In this document: piece after piece, positions 25,411 through 34,402 of the stretch
Layout of the letters: each line of letters starts with the position of its first letter
Numbering within the stretch: position 1 is the stretch's first letter
From: Streptomyces seoulensis
GTDB lineage: Bacteria > Actinomycetota > Actinomycetes > Streptomycetales > Streptomycetaceae
Direction: 5' to 3'
DNA length: 64,000 nt
Assembly: GCF_004328625.1 (NCBI RefSeq)
Contig: NZ_CP032229.1
Coordinates: 6,014,001-6,078,000, forward strand
Program-made: the position numbers and the translations under genes
The notes under the pieces: model-generated
Told to the model about the DNA's origin: nothing
The model's input: the letters and a program-made list of their open reading frames with translations, nothing else
Database searches by the model: none

Positions 25411-25788
25411 ATGTCCCCCGTCATCCACATCGACGTCCCCTGGCTGCTCCAGCGTCATGAGGACGTCCTGCCCGAACAGCCCTCGGTGGACGACTTCTCC
25501 GCCCTGGTCGCCGCCGTCGCCCGGCACCGCGTCGACCCGCCCCGGCTCGGCGTCGACTCCGACCCCGCCTGGCGGGCCGCCGCCCTGCTGCACACCCTCG
25601 CCGTGCTCCGCCCGCTGCCCGCGGCCAACGCCCGCTTCGCCTGCGCCACCGCCGTCGCCTATCTGCACATCAGCGGCGCCGGCATCGACCCGCCCTACGG
25701 CGCCCTCGTCGACCTCGTCCGCGACCTGACCGACGGCCGCGCCGACGTGTACGGCGCGGCCGACCGGCTGAGGTCCTGGCGGATCTGA
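25411..25788 (+). CDS. Fic/Doc-family toxin-like protein with altered active site
   Basis: A 125-residue alpha-helical protein of Doc size. The region TLAVLRPLPAANARFACATAVAYL aligns with the Fic core HxFxxGNxR but the catalytic His is Arg67 and the Gly is Ala72; Asn73 and Arg75 remain. Doc proteins phosphorylate EF-Tu and Fic proteins AMPylate targets, both needing the His, so this protein may be catalytically dead, use another chemistry, or simply be a related non-toxic protein. It is cotranscribed with the upstream antitoxin. Similar streptomycete genes are annotated as Fic-family toxin components. Confidence 0.65.
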   Translation: MSPVIHIDVPWLLQRHEDVLPEQPSVDDFSALVAAVARHRVDPPRLGVDSDPAWRAAALLHTLAVLRPLPAANARFACATAVAYLHISGAGIDPPYGALVDLVRDLTDGRADVYGAADRLRSWRI

Positions 25789-26045
25789 CACCGCCCCGGC
25801 GGACGGGGGAAGCCGTCACGGCGATCGGCCGGGGGGTCTTCCGGGCGGGACCTGGCCCAGTCCACACCGGTGCCGTGCGCGGGGAGAAGCGTGTGCGGGC
25901 GGCCGTCGTGTGCGCGGGCTTCACACGGGGCGCGCGAAACCCTCCCGACTCCGACTTCCCTGCAAACCCGGCGATGTGGGACGCTCTCCTTGTTGCGTGT
26001 GGAGAAGTTGTGCGAGGGTTGACACTCCCGCGCGGGGGGTGAAGT

Positions 26046-26060
26046 CCGAAACCGTTTCGG
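26046..26060. promoter_or_regulatory. LacI-type palindrome before the second sigma/lectin gene
   Basis: CCGAAACCGTTTCGG is a perfect palindrome around a single central base, about 114 bases before the GTG of the following gene. Its form (GAAAC, centre, GTTTC) is like LacI/GalR operators. The rest of the 385-bp gap (25789-26173) has no convincing gene; an in-frame GTG at 25910 would add a sequence unrelated to the paralog. Confidence 0.5.
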
Positions 26061-26173
26061 CAGTTTGGCCACCGGGACGGGGGACGCCGGGGCGGAGCCG
26101 TGGGTCCCGTTCACTCCGTGCGCACCCCGGAGGACCGCTCCCACGCTCCGCACGCGCCAAAGGAAACCGCTCA

Positions 26174-27724
26174 GTGACCACCCCTCAGCCTCCCCTTCCC
26201 CCCTACCTGCCCGGCATGGCGGCGGGGGAGTCCGACGAGTCCACGGCCGCCGCGCTGCGCGCCGGTTCGGACCCGGAGGCGTCCCGGTCGGCCGCCCTGC
26301 TGATGGCCCGGCACTGGCAGCCCGCCGCCGACTACGCCGTGATCTGCCTCGCCGGTCCCGGCCCGCTCGCTCACATGGTCACCGCCGCCGTGTTCCACCA
26401 GACCCTGGACCGCCTCGCCCTCGGCGAGCCCGCCGAGGCGCTCCGGCCCCGGCTGCTCGTGGCGGTACGGGACACCGTCCTCGACTGGGCGGCCACCGAC
26501 CGCCTCACCGCCGCCCTGCCCGGCCTCGCCAAGCCCGCCGGGGGACGCGGGATGCGCGCCGCGAACTCGCTCACCCCGGACAACCGGGTCCTCGCCGAGC
26601 GGGCCTTCCATCTGCTGCCCCGGCTGGAACAGACGCTGCTCTGGCACACCGAGGTCGAGGCCGAACCCGTCACCGTCCCCGCCGCGCTGCTCGGCGTGGA
26701 CCCGGTGGGGGCGGCCGCGGCGCTCGAACAGAGCCGGGAGAAGCTGCGCGCGGGTGTGCTGCGCGCACACCGTGAGCTGGCGCCCAGTGGGGAGTGCCGC
26801 CACTACAACCGGCTGCTCGATGTGCCGGTGCGCCGGGGCGGGGGCGTACTGCCCGACGTCCGCGAGCATCTGGACGCCTGCTCCTACTGCCGGTACGCCG
26901 CCGAGCAGCTCGGGCAGATCGACAGCGGGGCCGGACTGCTGCTCGCCGAGGCGGTCCTCGGCTGGGGAGCCCGCCGCTATGTCGACTCCCGGCCGGGGCG
27001 GGGTCAGGCCGCCGCCGTGCCGAGCGAGGCCCCGCGCTCCGGCGGGCGGCGCAGGGCCGGGAGGCGGGGCGCCGGGCGGCGTGGCGGCGGATGGTCGCTG
27101 CGGGCCGGGGCGGGTGTCGTCTCCGCCGGGCTGCTGGCGACCGGGCTGGCCTTCGCCGTCTGGCCCGAGGCGGAGGGCGGCCGCACCCCGGTGGCCTCCG
27201 CCGGTGCCGCGCCCGCCGCCGATCCCCGTACCGCCGGGCCGTCGGCGACCGCCTCGGCCACTCCGCCCCTGGCCGGGCGGCCCATCCGGCTGCGCAACGT
27301 GGGGGCCGCGCTCTGCCTCGGCATCAAGGGCGAGCCGGAGCGCGGCGGGCTGGTGACGCTCGCCCTGTGCTCGGACACCGTCACCCAGCAGTGGACGTAC
27401 GACGCGGACGGCCTCCTGCACAGCCAGGCCGACCCCGAGCTGTGCCTCGACTCCCACGCGGACGCCGCCGTCGTCATCCTCGGCACCTGCGACGACGCGG
27501 GCACCGAGCGCGGGGAGGACGTGCGGTACGACCTCACCGTGCGGGGCGAGCTGCTGCCCCGCTGGGACGAGACCCTCGCGCTGGCCTCGGCGGACGCGCG
27601 TCCCGGCGCCGACATCGTGGTCTCGCTCCGGGACCGCTCACCCGCCCAGCACTGGCTGGCCGACACCGCCACGGCCACCCCCGGCACGCTCTCGGCGGCA
27701 GAAGCCTCCGAGACCCCTGCGTGA
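26174..27724 (+). CDS. Second sigma-like/zinc finger/ricin-lectin membrane protein
   Basis: A 516-residue paralog of the protein at 16776, sharing domain order and short motifs: sigma-region-2-like RHWQPAADYAVICLAG ... TAAVFHQTL, region-4-like FHLLPRLEQTLLWHTEVE with EQSREKLRAGVLRAHRELA, zinc finger HLDACSYC near residue 235, membrane helix AGAGVVSAGLLATGLAFAVW near 315-335, and an outer trefoil with VGAALCLGIKGEP, QQWTYDADG, ELCLDSHAD and LLPRWDETLALA. It lacks the long Thr/Pro and Gly tail. A stretch of Arg/Gly just inside the membrane fits the positive-inside rule. GTG start with AAAGGAAA upstream. Confidence 0.75.
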   Translation: MTTPQPPLPPYLPGMAAGESDESTAAALRAGSDPEASRSAALLMARHWQPAADYAVICLAGPGPLAHMVTAAVFHQTLDRLALGEPAEALRPRLLVAVRDTVLDWAATDRLTAALPGLAKPAGGRGMRAANSLTPDNRVLAERAFHLLPRLEQTLLWHTEVEAEPVTVPAALLGVDPVGAAAALEQSREKLRAGVLRAHRELAPSGECRHYNRLLDVPVRRGGGVLPDVREHLDACSYCRYAAEQLGQIDSGAGLLLAEAVLGWGARRYVDSRPGRGQAAAVPSEAPRSGGRRRAGRRGAGRRGGGWSLRAGAGVVSAGLLATGLAFAVWPEAEGGRTPVASAGAAPAADPRTAGPSATASATPPLAGRPIRLRNVGAALCLGIKGEPERGGLVTLALCSDTVTQQWTYDADGLLHSQADPELCLDSHADAAVVILGTCDDAGTERGEDVRYDLTVRGELLPRWDETLALASADARPGADIVVSLRDRSPAQHWLADTATATPGTLSAAEASETPA

Positions 27725-27740
27725 CCGACGGGCCGCACCC

Positions 27741-27746
27741 TAGTCT
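27741..27746 (+). promoter_or_regulatory. -10 box of leaderless NIPSNAP gene
   Basis: TAGTCT ends six bases before the GTG start. It lies only 17 bases after the stop of the preceding gene, indicating an independent transcript. Confidence 0.55.
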
Positions 27747-27752
27747 TGGCCC

Positions 27753-28094
27753 GTGATCACATGCGTGGTGCGGTACACCATCGACCCTCGGAAGATCGCG
27801 GCCTTCGAGCGGTTCGGCCGGCGCTGGATGGAGCTGGTGCGGGCCCACGGCGGGGTGCACCACGGCTACTTCCTGCCGGCGGAGGGCGCGAGTGACGAGG
27901 CACTGGCCCTGTTCACCTTTCCCGGCCTGGCCGCCTACGAGGAGTACCGGCGACTCTTCGGCCGGGACCCCGAGTTCATCGAGGCGGACCGCATCCGCGA
28001 CGAGAGCGGATGCGTGCTGCGCCACGAGCGCACCTTCATGCGCCCCCTGCTCCCCGGTGACCTCACATCCGAAGGGCCGGGAGAAGCCTCCTAG
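27753..28094 (+). CDS. NIPSNAP-family protein
   Basis: A 113-residue dimeric ferredoxin-like (NIPSNAP) protein: CVVRYTIDPRKIAAFERFGRRW, GGVHHGYFLPAEG, YEEYRRLFGRDPEF. The family often accompanies oxidoreductases but has no defined enzymatic role. It appears leaderless. Its stop overlaps the stop of the converging FMN oxidase gene within one CTAG. Confidence 0.85.
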   Translation: MITCVVRYTIDPRKIAAFERFGRRWMELVRAHGGVHHGYFLPAEGASDEALALFTFPGLAAYEEYRRLFGRDPEFIEADRIRDESGCVLRHERTFMRPLLPGDLTSEGPGEAS

Positions 28095-29278
28095 TCGGAC
28101 CCTTCCGTCAGCACGGACGGGTCCAGGGTGGCGGGGGAGGCGTGGCCGGAAAGGGCGAGGGTGAGGTCGAGTTCCGCGAGGACGCTCCGGACGACGTGCT
28201 CCACGCCCGCCTGTCCGTCCAGCCCGAGCCCGTACGCGTAGGGGCGGCCGAGCAACACCGCGCGGGCGCCCAGGGCGAGGGCCTTGGCGATGTCGTCGCC
28301 GGTGCGGATGCCGCTGTCGAACAGCACGTCGAGCCGGTCGCCGACCGCGCCCACGACACCCGGCAGGGCGTCGGCGGCGGCGACGGAACCGGCCACCTGA
28401 CGGCCGCCGTGGTTGGAGACCACCACCCCGTCCATCCCGGCGTCGGCGGCCGCGCGGGCGTCGTCCGGGTGCAGGATGCCCTTGAGGACGATCGGGCCCT
28501 CCCAGTGCTCCCGCAGGAACGCCAGGTCCGGCCAGGTGTGCGCGGCGTCCCCGAAGAGGCCGAGGAAGCGGAGGACGGCCGCGTTCGGGTCCTCCTCCAC
28601 CGGCTTGTCGAGCCCTGCCCGGAAGGCCGGGTCGGTGAAGTAGTTGGCGGTGCCGACCCCGTGCAGGAACGGCAGATACGCCCGGTCCAGATCGCGCGGG
28701 CGCCAGGACAGCAGAGGGGTGTCCAGCGTGACGACCAGCACCGAGAACCCGGCCGCCCGCGCCCGGCCCAGGAAGCTCCGGGTCACCTCGCGGTCGCTGC
28801 CCCAGTAGAGCTGGAACCACCGCTCGGCGTCTCCCATCGCCTCCGCGACGGTCTCCATCGGCGTGCTCGACGCCGACGACAGGATGAACGGCACGCCCTG
28901 CGCGGCGGCGGCCCGCGCGGCCCCGCACTCCGCGTCCGGATGCATGATCGACAGCACCCCGACCGGCGCGAGGGCCAGCGGCGCGGGCAGCGTACGGCCG
29001 AGCACCCGTACGGAGAGGTCCCGTTCCTCGACGTCCCGCAGCATGCGCGGGACGATCCGGCGGCGCTCCAGCGCGGCACGATTGGCCCGCTCGGTGCTCC
29101 CGTTCCCGGCGCTCCCCGCCACATACCCGACCGGCCCCGGCCCGAGCCGGTGCTCCGCCAGCTCCTCCAGCCGCGTCAGATCGGTGGGCAGCCGGGGCAC
29201 CGTCCCGTTCATCCCGTTCAGATAGATCTCATACTGAAAATCAGCCCACCGAGCACCCACGCCGCCGCTCCTCTTCAT
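28091..29278 (-). CDS. FMN-dependent alpha-hydroxy-acid dehydrogenase/oxidase
   Basis: A 395-residue TIM-barrel flavoenzyme of the glycolate oxidase/lactate monooxygenase family. Signature GVVVSNHGGRQ holds the catalytic His and Arg; other FMN contacts are APVGVLSIMHPDAE, SSASSTPMETVAEA, QLYWGSD, VVTLDTP, IVLKGI and FDSGIRTGDDIAKALALGA. It oxidises a 2-hydroxy acid such as lactate to the 2-oxo acid or, with decarboxylation, to the shorter acid. ATG 29278 has no strong ribosome site; a later Met is possible. No lactate-use genes are adjacent. Confidence 0.92.
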   Translation of the reverse strand: MKRSGGVGARWADFQYEIYLNGMNGTVPRLPTDLTRLEELAEHRLGPGPVGYVAGSAGNGSTERANRAALERRRIVPRMLRDVEERDLSVRVLGRTLPAPLALAPVGVLSIMHPDAECGAARAAAAQGVPFILSSASSTPMETVAEAMGDAERWFQLYWGSDREVTRSFLGRARAAGFSVLVVTLDTPLLSWRPRDLDRAYLPFLHGVGTANYFTDPAFRAGLDKPVEEDPNAAVLRFLGLFGDAAHTWPDLAFLREHWEGPIVLKGILHPDDARAAADAGMDGVVVSNHGGRQVAGSVAAADALPGVVGAVGDRLDVLFDSGIRTGDDIAKALALGARAVLLGRPYAYGLGLDGQAGVEHVVRSVLAELDLTLALSGHASPATLDPSVLTEGSD

Positions 29279-29369
29279 TGGGATGTCATGCTCGGCTCAG
29301 TCTGCCTCAGGAGGCGGGCGCGACCGGAGCCTGGTCGGCGGCGGGGCTCCACCGCCAAGAAGGCAACAC

Positions 29370-30515
29370 TCAGGCCGAGTTGTCCCGGAGCCAGGTGAGG
29401 CGTTCGGTTGTGGTGCGGGTCAGGGGGTGGTGGGGGCCGAAGGTGCGGGTGTAGTCCGTGTGGCAGCGGGTCAGGAGGGTCGCGGCCTCCTGGTGGTCGC
29501 CGTTGTCGATGAGGACGTTGGCGAGGTTGTCGCGGGCGTGGAGGGTGTCGGGGTGGGCGTCGCCCTTGTGCTGGGTGGTGAGGGCGAGGACTTCGCGCAG
29601 GATGCGGGCCGCTTCGGCGTAGTGCTCGCGGGCGTGCAGGACGGCGGCGAGGTTGTTGCGGGTGGTGAGGGCGTCGGGGTGGGCCGGGCCCTTGGCCCGC
29701 TGCTGGGCGGTGAGGACCGAGCGCATCACCGCCTCCGCCTCGTCCAGCCGGTCCAGCCGGCACAGCGCGGCGCCCAGGTTGGACCGGGCGGCCAGACCGG
29801 TGTCCTCGTCCTGGAGGCCGCGCCGCTCCAACCTGGCCACGAGCGTGCGTAGTTCGCGTTCAGCCTCGGCCCAGTGGCCGGCCTTGACCAGGGTCGCCGC
29901 GTGGCTGCTGGTGGCGGAGAGGACCGCCGGGTCGTCCGGGCCGAGCAGGCGCTTGCGGCGTTCGAGCACATCCCGGCGCAGGGCGGCCGCCTCCGGCTCG
30001 CGGCGCAGGTCCTCCAGGACCGAGGCCAGGGAGGACGCGCTGTCCAGGGTGTGGGGGTGGTCCGGCCCGAGGAGTTCGGCGCGGCTGGTCCACACGCTGC
30101 GCCACACCTCCTCCGACTTGGCCAACTCGCCCGTGACGTGCATCAGTCCGGCCAGGTCGGCGGAGGTCGTCAGGGTGTCCTCGTGGACGTAGCCGAGGGT
30201 CCGGGACTGGGTGTACACCAGGGCCATCAGCCGCTCGCGCGCCTCCTCCTGGCGGCCCTGCATATGGGTCAGCACCCGGGCGTAGTCACGGAACGCCCGC
30301 AAGGTCTCCGGGTGTTCGGGGCCGAGCCGCTGATGGGCGGAGTTCGCGCGCAGGCCGTAGAACTCGTCCGGGGGCAGACCGACGCGGCTGATCTCCTCCT
30401 CCGTACCGTCGTCGTTGAGCATCGTGACGACCAGATCGGCGGCCGGGGGCAGTCCGGGCCCGGGGGTGTCCCGGCGGCCGTCGTCCCCGCGTTTCCTGCG
30501 CCATCCGAGGGCCAT
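29370..30515 (-). CDS. Tetratricopeptide-repeat protein downstream of the CHAT gene
   Basis: A 381-residue soluble protein of TPR_10/TPR_12-type repeats about 42 residues apart (RLGPEHPETLRAFRDYARVL, LLGPDHPHTLDSASSLASVL, AKGPAHPDALTTRNNLAAVL, HKGDAHPDTLHARDNLANVL). The N-terminal 70 residues contain a short domain (LVVTMLNDDGTEEEISRVG). Such repeats mediate protein contact. It starts 38 bases after the CHAT gene ends with AGGAGGGG upstream, so the two are an operon; the likely job is to bind or regulate the CHAT protein. Confidence 0.88.
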   Translation of the reverse strand: MALGWRRKRGDDGRRDTPGPGLPPAADLVVTMLNDDGTEEEISRVGLPPDEFYGLRANSAHQRLGPEHPETLRAFRDYARVLTHMQGRQEEARERLMALVYTQSRTLGYVHEDTLTTSADLAGLMHVTGELAKSEEVWRSVWTSRAELLGPDHPHTLDSASSLASVLEDLRREPEAAALRRDVLERRKRLLGPDDPAVLSATSSHAATLVKAGHWAEAERELRTLVARLERRGLQDEDTGLAARSNLGAALCRLDRLDEAEAVMRSVLTAQQRAKGPAHPDALTTRNNLAAVLHAREHYAEAARILREVLALTTQHKGDAHPDTLHARDNLANVLIDNGDHQEAATLLTRCHTDYTRTFGPHHPLTRTTTERLTWLRDNSA

Positions 30516-30553
30516 GTTCCGACCCCTCCTCTCGTCGTCCGGCTCCGGCGGCC

Positions 30554-33500
30554 CTACGCCCCGGAGTGCACATGGGCGGCCCACAGGCTGGGGCTGCCGG
30601 GGAAGGCCGCCCGGCACTCCCGTACGGCGTGGTGCAGGGCGAGGGCCGCGTCCAGCTCCGCCGTCCCGGAGAGGGCGTCGCGCAGCCCGCCGTACAGGGT
30701 CCGCGTCACGCGTACCGCCACCGCGTCGTGCACCGGCCAGAGCGTGCCGATCGCGTGCGGGTAGCCGGCGGTCTGGAAGGCGGAGGTGATGTGGATCGAC
30801 TCGTCCGCCAGCAGCTCCGAGCCCCGCGCGGTCTCGCAGGCGGACAGCACGGCGAGCCGGGCGTCCGGCAGCTCGAGGCGGGAGATGTGACGTACCGTCA
30901 GCGGGTGCTCCCGGTGGTCGTGCACCAGCAGCCGTGCCCCGGAGGGGTCGTCCGGCTCGCTCACCCCGTGGCAGGCGAAGTGGACGTACGGATGGGCGGG
31001 CAGCGCCGCCAGCACCGCGGCGAAGGTGGCGCGCGGGCCCGCGATCACCTCGGCCGGCAGCAGCGCGCTCAGCTCCCGCACCTCCCGGCGCACCCCGCCC
31101 AGCCTGCGGGCACCGGGCGCGTCGGGCACGACCACCGCGAGCAGGCGCCCGGCGGGCGGGGGACCGGCAGCGCGGGCGCGGGCGTACACCAAGGCGCGGA
31201 CGGTCGGCGTGTAGGAGGAGACCGCGAGGTCGAGCACCGTACGGGAGGGGTCGCCGTGGTGCCCGGCCGCGTGCAGCGGCAGCGCGGCCAGCGGGCCGCC
31301 CGGCGACCACCACAGCCTCGGCCGGGCACCGTCCGCCGGCGGAGCCGACAGCCCCAGCGCGCCCAGGACCGGCCCTGTGACGTGGTCCCACGTCCAGGCG
31401 AGCACCTCCGCGACCGTCGCCTGCGCGGCCCGCTCCCGCTCCGGCACGGCCGCCTCGGCGAGCGCGGTGCCGAGCCGCCGCGCCCGCGCCTCCACGGCCG
31501 CGAGGCCGGCACCCGGCAGCGGGACCGGCAGCACCCGGTCCGGCAGCAGGACCAGCGCGTCACTGCGGTACGGGCTCGCGTACAGCAGCACCACCGGCCC
31601 CCGCCCGGCACACGCCCGCACCTCGGCGGCCGTCGGCCCGTCCAGGAAGCCGCCGAAGCCGGGCAGCGCGCGGATCTCGGCGACCAGATCCTCCCAGCGG
31701 GCCGCGAGCACGTGCCGTTCGTCGGTGTCCTCCTCGCCGGGGTCCAGCGCGTCGATGAGGTCCCGCAGCTCCATGAAGCGGTCGGCGGCGTCCGGATGCG
31801 CGGCGCGCAGCCGCTCCAGCTCGGCGCGGGCCGCGATGGTCTGCCCGAGCAGCACCCCGCGCCCCCGCTCCAGCAGCAGCACCGCGTGGTCGGGCCGGCC
31901 CAGGTGCACCGCGCACGCGGCGGCGTCCGCGGCGAGCCCCTGCACACCGGTCAGCCCGTGCTCCTGGTCGTCGCGGGTCAGCCGTCTGCCGATGCTGAAC
32001 GGCAGCAGCGCGAGGGCGAGTTCGAACCCGGCGAGCGCCTGCTCCCAGCGGCCCGCGTCCGCCGCCGCGATGCCCCAGGAGTACGCGGCCCGCACGCGCC
32101 GCGCGGCGGGCAGCACCGTGATCCCGGCGACCTGCCGGTAGGCGTCCTCCGCCGCGAGCAGCACGGCCGGGTCCTCGGTCACCGCGTGCAGGGCGCGCAG
32201 CGCGGACGCGTACGACTGGAGCCGGTTGGCGGTCGGAGCCGTGCCGGGCGCCGACGCCCACACGGACCGGCCGAGCGTGGTCACCGCCTGGTTCAGCAGA
32301 GTTGGGTCCTCGGCCGCGCGGGCGCCCGTGAGCTGGGTCAGGCCCAGGTTGTGCAGATAGTCGGCATGGTCCGAGGTGCCGTACGCCGTCCGCTCCACGG
32401 CCTCGGTCAGCATGGCGACGGACTCCGCGAGGTCGGCCGGGTCACCGCCGGACCCGTACCGCTGGAAGAGGGCGTTGCCGAGGTGGTTCAGCCGCATCGC
32501 CCGCTCCGCGCCGCCCGGCGGGGTCCGGGCCAGCACCCGGCGGGCGGCGTCGACGGCCTCGGCGGCGGCGCCCGCGTCGCCGGTGCGGTCGTGCCAGGTC
32601 TGGAGGACGACGCCGAGGTTGGCGAGCTGGGTGTCCGAATCCCCGGCCGTACGGGGGGCGTTCAGCGTGAGCCGGGCCAGGCGGGCCGCCTCGCGCAGGG
32701 TCTCCAGATCGCCCGTCTGGTGGTAGCGCTCGCGCAGGGCCAGGGCGAGGTTCGCCACCCGGCCCACATGGCCCTCCTCCCGCGGTGACGGCTCCGCGAC
32801 GGCGGCGCGCAGGACGCGTACGGACTCGTCCAGCAGGGCCGCGTCGCCGGTGCGCTCGCCCAGCCGGTGCAGGGCGTTGCCGAGGCTGTTGAGCCGGTGC
32901 GGTCGGGCCCGGCTGCCCTCCGGAGTCTCCCCGACGGCCTCGTCGAGCAGGGCCACCGCTACGCGCAGCGGTTCGGTGTCGTCGGTGTGCTCGGCCGCCA
33001 GCCGGAGGGCCACGCCCAGGCCGGTGAGGGCGCGCGGCCGTAGCGGATGGCCCCTCGGGATCGCGGCCAGGGCGGCGTCATGGGCGGTGACCATGGCCTC
33101 GACGTCGGCCGGGAAGCCGGTGAGTTCGGCCGTCGTCCGCCAGGCCGTGGCCAGGTGGAGGAGGGCCTGCGGGCGGCGGGGCGCCGGGGTGTCCGCGAGG
33201 GCCGCGCCCAGCAGTTCGACGGCCTCGCGGGCCCGGTCGGGGTCCCGGTGCAGCGCGGCGGTGTGGCGGAGGCTCGCCGCCAGGTTGTTCCGTACGGTCG
33301 GCAGCTCCGGGGAGCCTTCGGGGAGCAGGGTCAGGGCCACCCGGCGCAGGTGCTCCGCCTCCGCGAGGTCGGCGGTGTCGCCCGTCGCCTCGCCGCGCTC
33401 GGCCAGCAGACCGCCGAGGGTGTCCAGGACGAACGGCCGGTGGTCCCCGCCGCGTCCGGGCAGCTCGGCGGCACGGCGCAGAGCGGTGATACCGGCCGCC

Positions 33501-33850
33501 AAGTCGGCGGGATCGCGGGTGAGTTCATGGCGGTCGGCCAGCATGCGGCCCAGGAGACGGAAGTCCTGTTCGTCGGGGCCGGGTCCGGTCGTGAGGGCGT
33601 TTCCCTCGGTGATCGACTCGTCCAGGTCCCGCCGGTCGCGGAACTCCGACCAGCGCATCACGAGGGTGCTGCGCAGCGCGGCCCGGCACACGGTGTGTAC
33701 GGGGTCCCCGGGGGGTGCCGCGCGAAGGGCCTGCCGACAGATCCCGACCGCGTCGTCCAGCGGGTGGCGGTCACCCGACCGGTTGAACTCATCGATCAGC
33801 GCCGCGACTTGGCGGAGCGCCTGCCCAGCCGCTCCGTGCGCGTCCGACAT
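30554..33850 (-). CDS. CHAT-domain caspase-like protein with N-terminal TPR array
   Basis: A 1098-residue protein. Residues about 1-690 are helical TPR-like repeats (RPFVLDTLGGLLAERGE, LNSLGNALHRLGER, LNHLGNALFQRY, LHNLGLTQLTGA). The C-terminal third is a CHAT peptidase fold (clan CD, separase/caspase-like): VHFACHG with catalytic His961 and LAVLSACETARGS with Cys1005, followed by IHITSAFQTAGYPHAIGTLWPV. CHAT proteases in bacteria act in programmed death and immunity (for example Craspase and gasdermin-linked proteases), cleaving a partner when a sensor fires. Here the adjoining genes are a TPR protein and, divergently, a small Cys protein and a membrane protein. The substrate is unknown. Confidence 0.88.
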   Translation of the reverse strand: MSDAHGAAGQALRQVAALIDEFNRSGDRHPLDDAVGICRQALRAAPPGDPVHTVCRAALRSTLVMRWSEFRDRRDLDESITEGNALTTGPGPDEQDFRLLGRMLADRHELTRDPADLAAGITALRRAAELPGRGGDHRPFVLDTLGGLLAERGEATGDTADLAEAEHLRRVALTLLPEGSPELPTVRNNLAASLRHTAALHRDPDRAREAVELLGAALADTPAPRRPQALLHLATAWRTTAELTGFPADVEAMVTAHDAALAAIPRGHPLRPRALTGLGVALRLAAEHTDDTEPLRVAVALLDEAVGETPEGSRARPHRLNSLGNALHRLGERTGDAALLDESVRVLRAAVAEPSPREEGHVGRVANLALALRERYHQTGDLETLREAARLARLTLNAPRTAGDSDTQLANLGVVLQTWHDRTGDAGAAAEAVDAARRVLARTPPGGAERAMRLNHLGNALFQRYGSGGDPADLAESVAMLTEAVERTAYGTSDHADYLHNLGLTQLTGARAAEDPTLLNQAVTTLGRSVWASAPGTAPTANRLQSYASALRALHAVTEDPAVLLAAEDAYRQVAGITVLPAARRVRAAYSWGIAAADAGRWEQALAGFELALALLPFSIGRRLTRDDQEHGLTGVQGLAADAAACAVHLGRPDHAVLLLERGRGVLLGQTIAARAELERLRAAHPDAADRFMELRDLIDALDPGEEDTDERHVLAARWEDLVAEIRALPGFGGFLDGPTAAEVRACAGRGPVVLLYASPYRSDALVLLPDRVLPVPLPGAGLAAVEARARRLGTALAEAAVPERERAAQATVAEVLAWTWDHVTGPVLGALGLSAPPADGARPRLWWSPGGPLAALPLHAAGHHGDPSRTVLDLAVSSYTPTVRALVYARARAAGPPPAGRLLAVVVPDAPGARRLGGVRREVRELSALLPAEVIAGPRATFAAVLAALPAHPYVHFACHGVSEPDDPSGARLLVHDHREHPLTVRHISRLELPDARLAVLSACETARGSELLADESIHITSAFQTAGYPHAIGTLWPVHDAVAVRVTRTLYGGLRDALSGTAELDAALALHHAVRECRAAFPGSPSLWAAHVHSGA

Positions 33851-33982
33851 CGACCGGCCCCCGTGTGTGACGCCATGGGCTCTGGAATCCCGAGAAGTCC
33901 CGAGCCCGATTTTACCCAAGTGGTCCCCCGGGCGCCCTCGTTATGCTGAGTCGCCGATCGGCCGGTGCGGGAAGGTACGACG

Positions 33983-34402
33983 ATGAGCGGACTCGGGGAC
34001 GACGAGGGTGACGGGGACGGCGTCCCGGGGCACGAGCGGCTGGCGGCGCTCTGCCACCGGTCGGCCGAGCTGGCGCGCGAACTCGGGACTGAGGGGCGCC
34101 GGTTGGCCGACCACATCGCCACCGAGCTGCGCGGCGGCCGCTCACCGGGCGAACTGGAGGACTCCTTCGACGAGTTGGAGGACCTCCTGCTGGCCGCCGG
34201 CCTCACCGCGGGCCTCGGCTCGTACCGCACCGACTCCCCGCCCGTCTACCGGCGCTTCCCCGGCGCCGGGCACCCGCTGCTGCGCGTACTGGCGTGTCCC
34301 GGCGGCGGCTGCGCCCGCGTCGAGGCACCCGAGCCCGAAGGGCCGCCGGCGCAATGCCGGATCTTCGGACGGCCGTTGCGCGAGATCGGGCTGCGTCCGT
34401 GA
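33983..34402 (+). CDS. Small Cys-containing protein of unknown function, coupled to membrane protein gene
   Basis: A 139-residue acidic soluble protein. The N-terminal 75 residues are helical (ERLAALCHRSAELARELGTEGRRLADHIATEL in adjoining helices, FDELEDLLLAAGL). The C-terminus has CPGGGCARVEAPE ... AQCRIFGRPLREIGL, a possible small zinc or disulfide site. I do not recognise the family. ATG 33983 has GGGAAGG upstream. The stop TGA overlaps the GTG of the next gene by four bases (GTGA), indicating translational coupling. Divergent from the CHAT gene with 132 bases between. Confidence 0.65.
   Translation: MSGLGDDEGDGDGVPGHERLAALCHRSAELARELGTEGRRLADHIATELRGGRSPGELEDSFDELEDLLLAAGLTAGLGSYRTDSPPVYRRFPGAGHPLLRVLACPGGGCARVEAPEPEGPPAQCRIFGRPLREIGLRP

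Noticed and set aside
25910..26173. In-frame N-terminal extension of the second sigma/lectin protein
   Set aside because: The added sequence does not resemble the paralog, contains many Cys and Arg, and the proposed operator lies inside it; GTG 26174 fits better.
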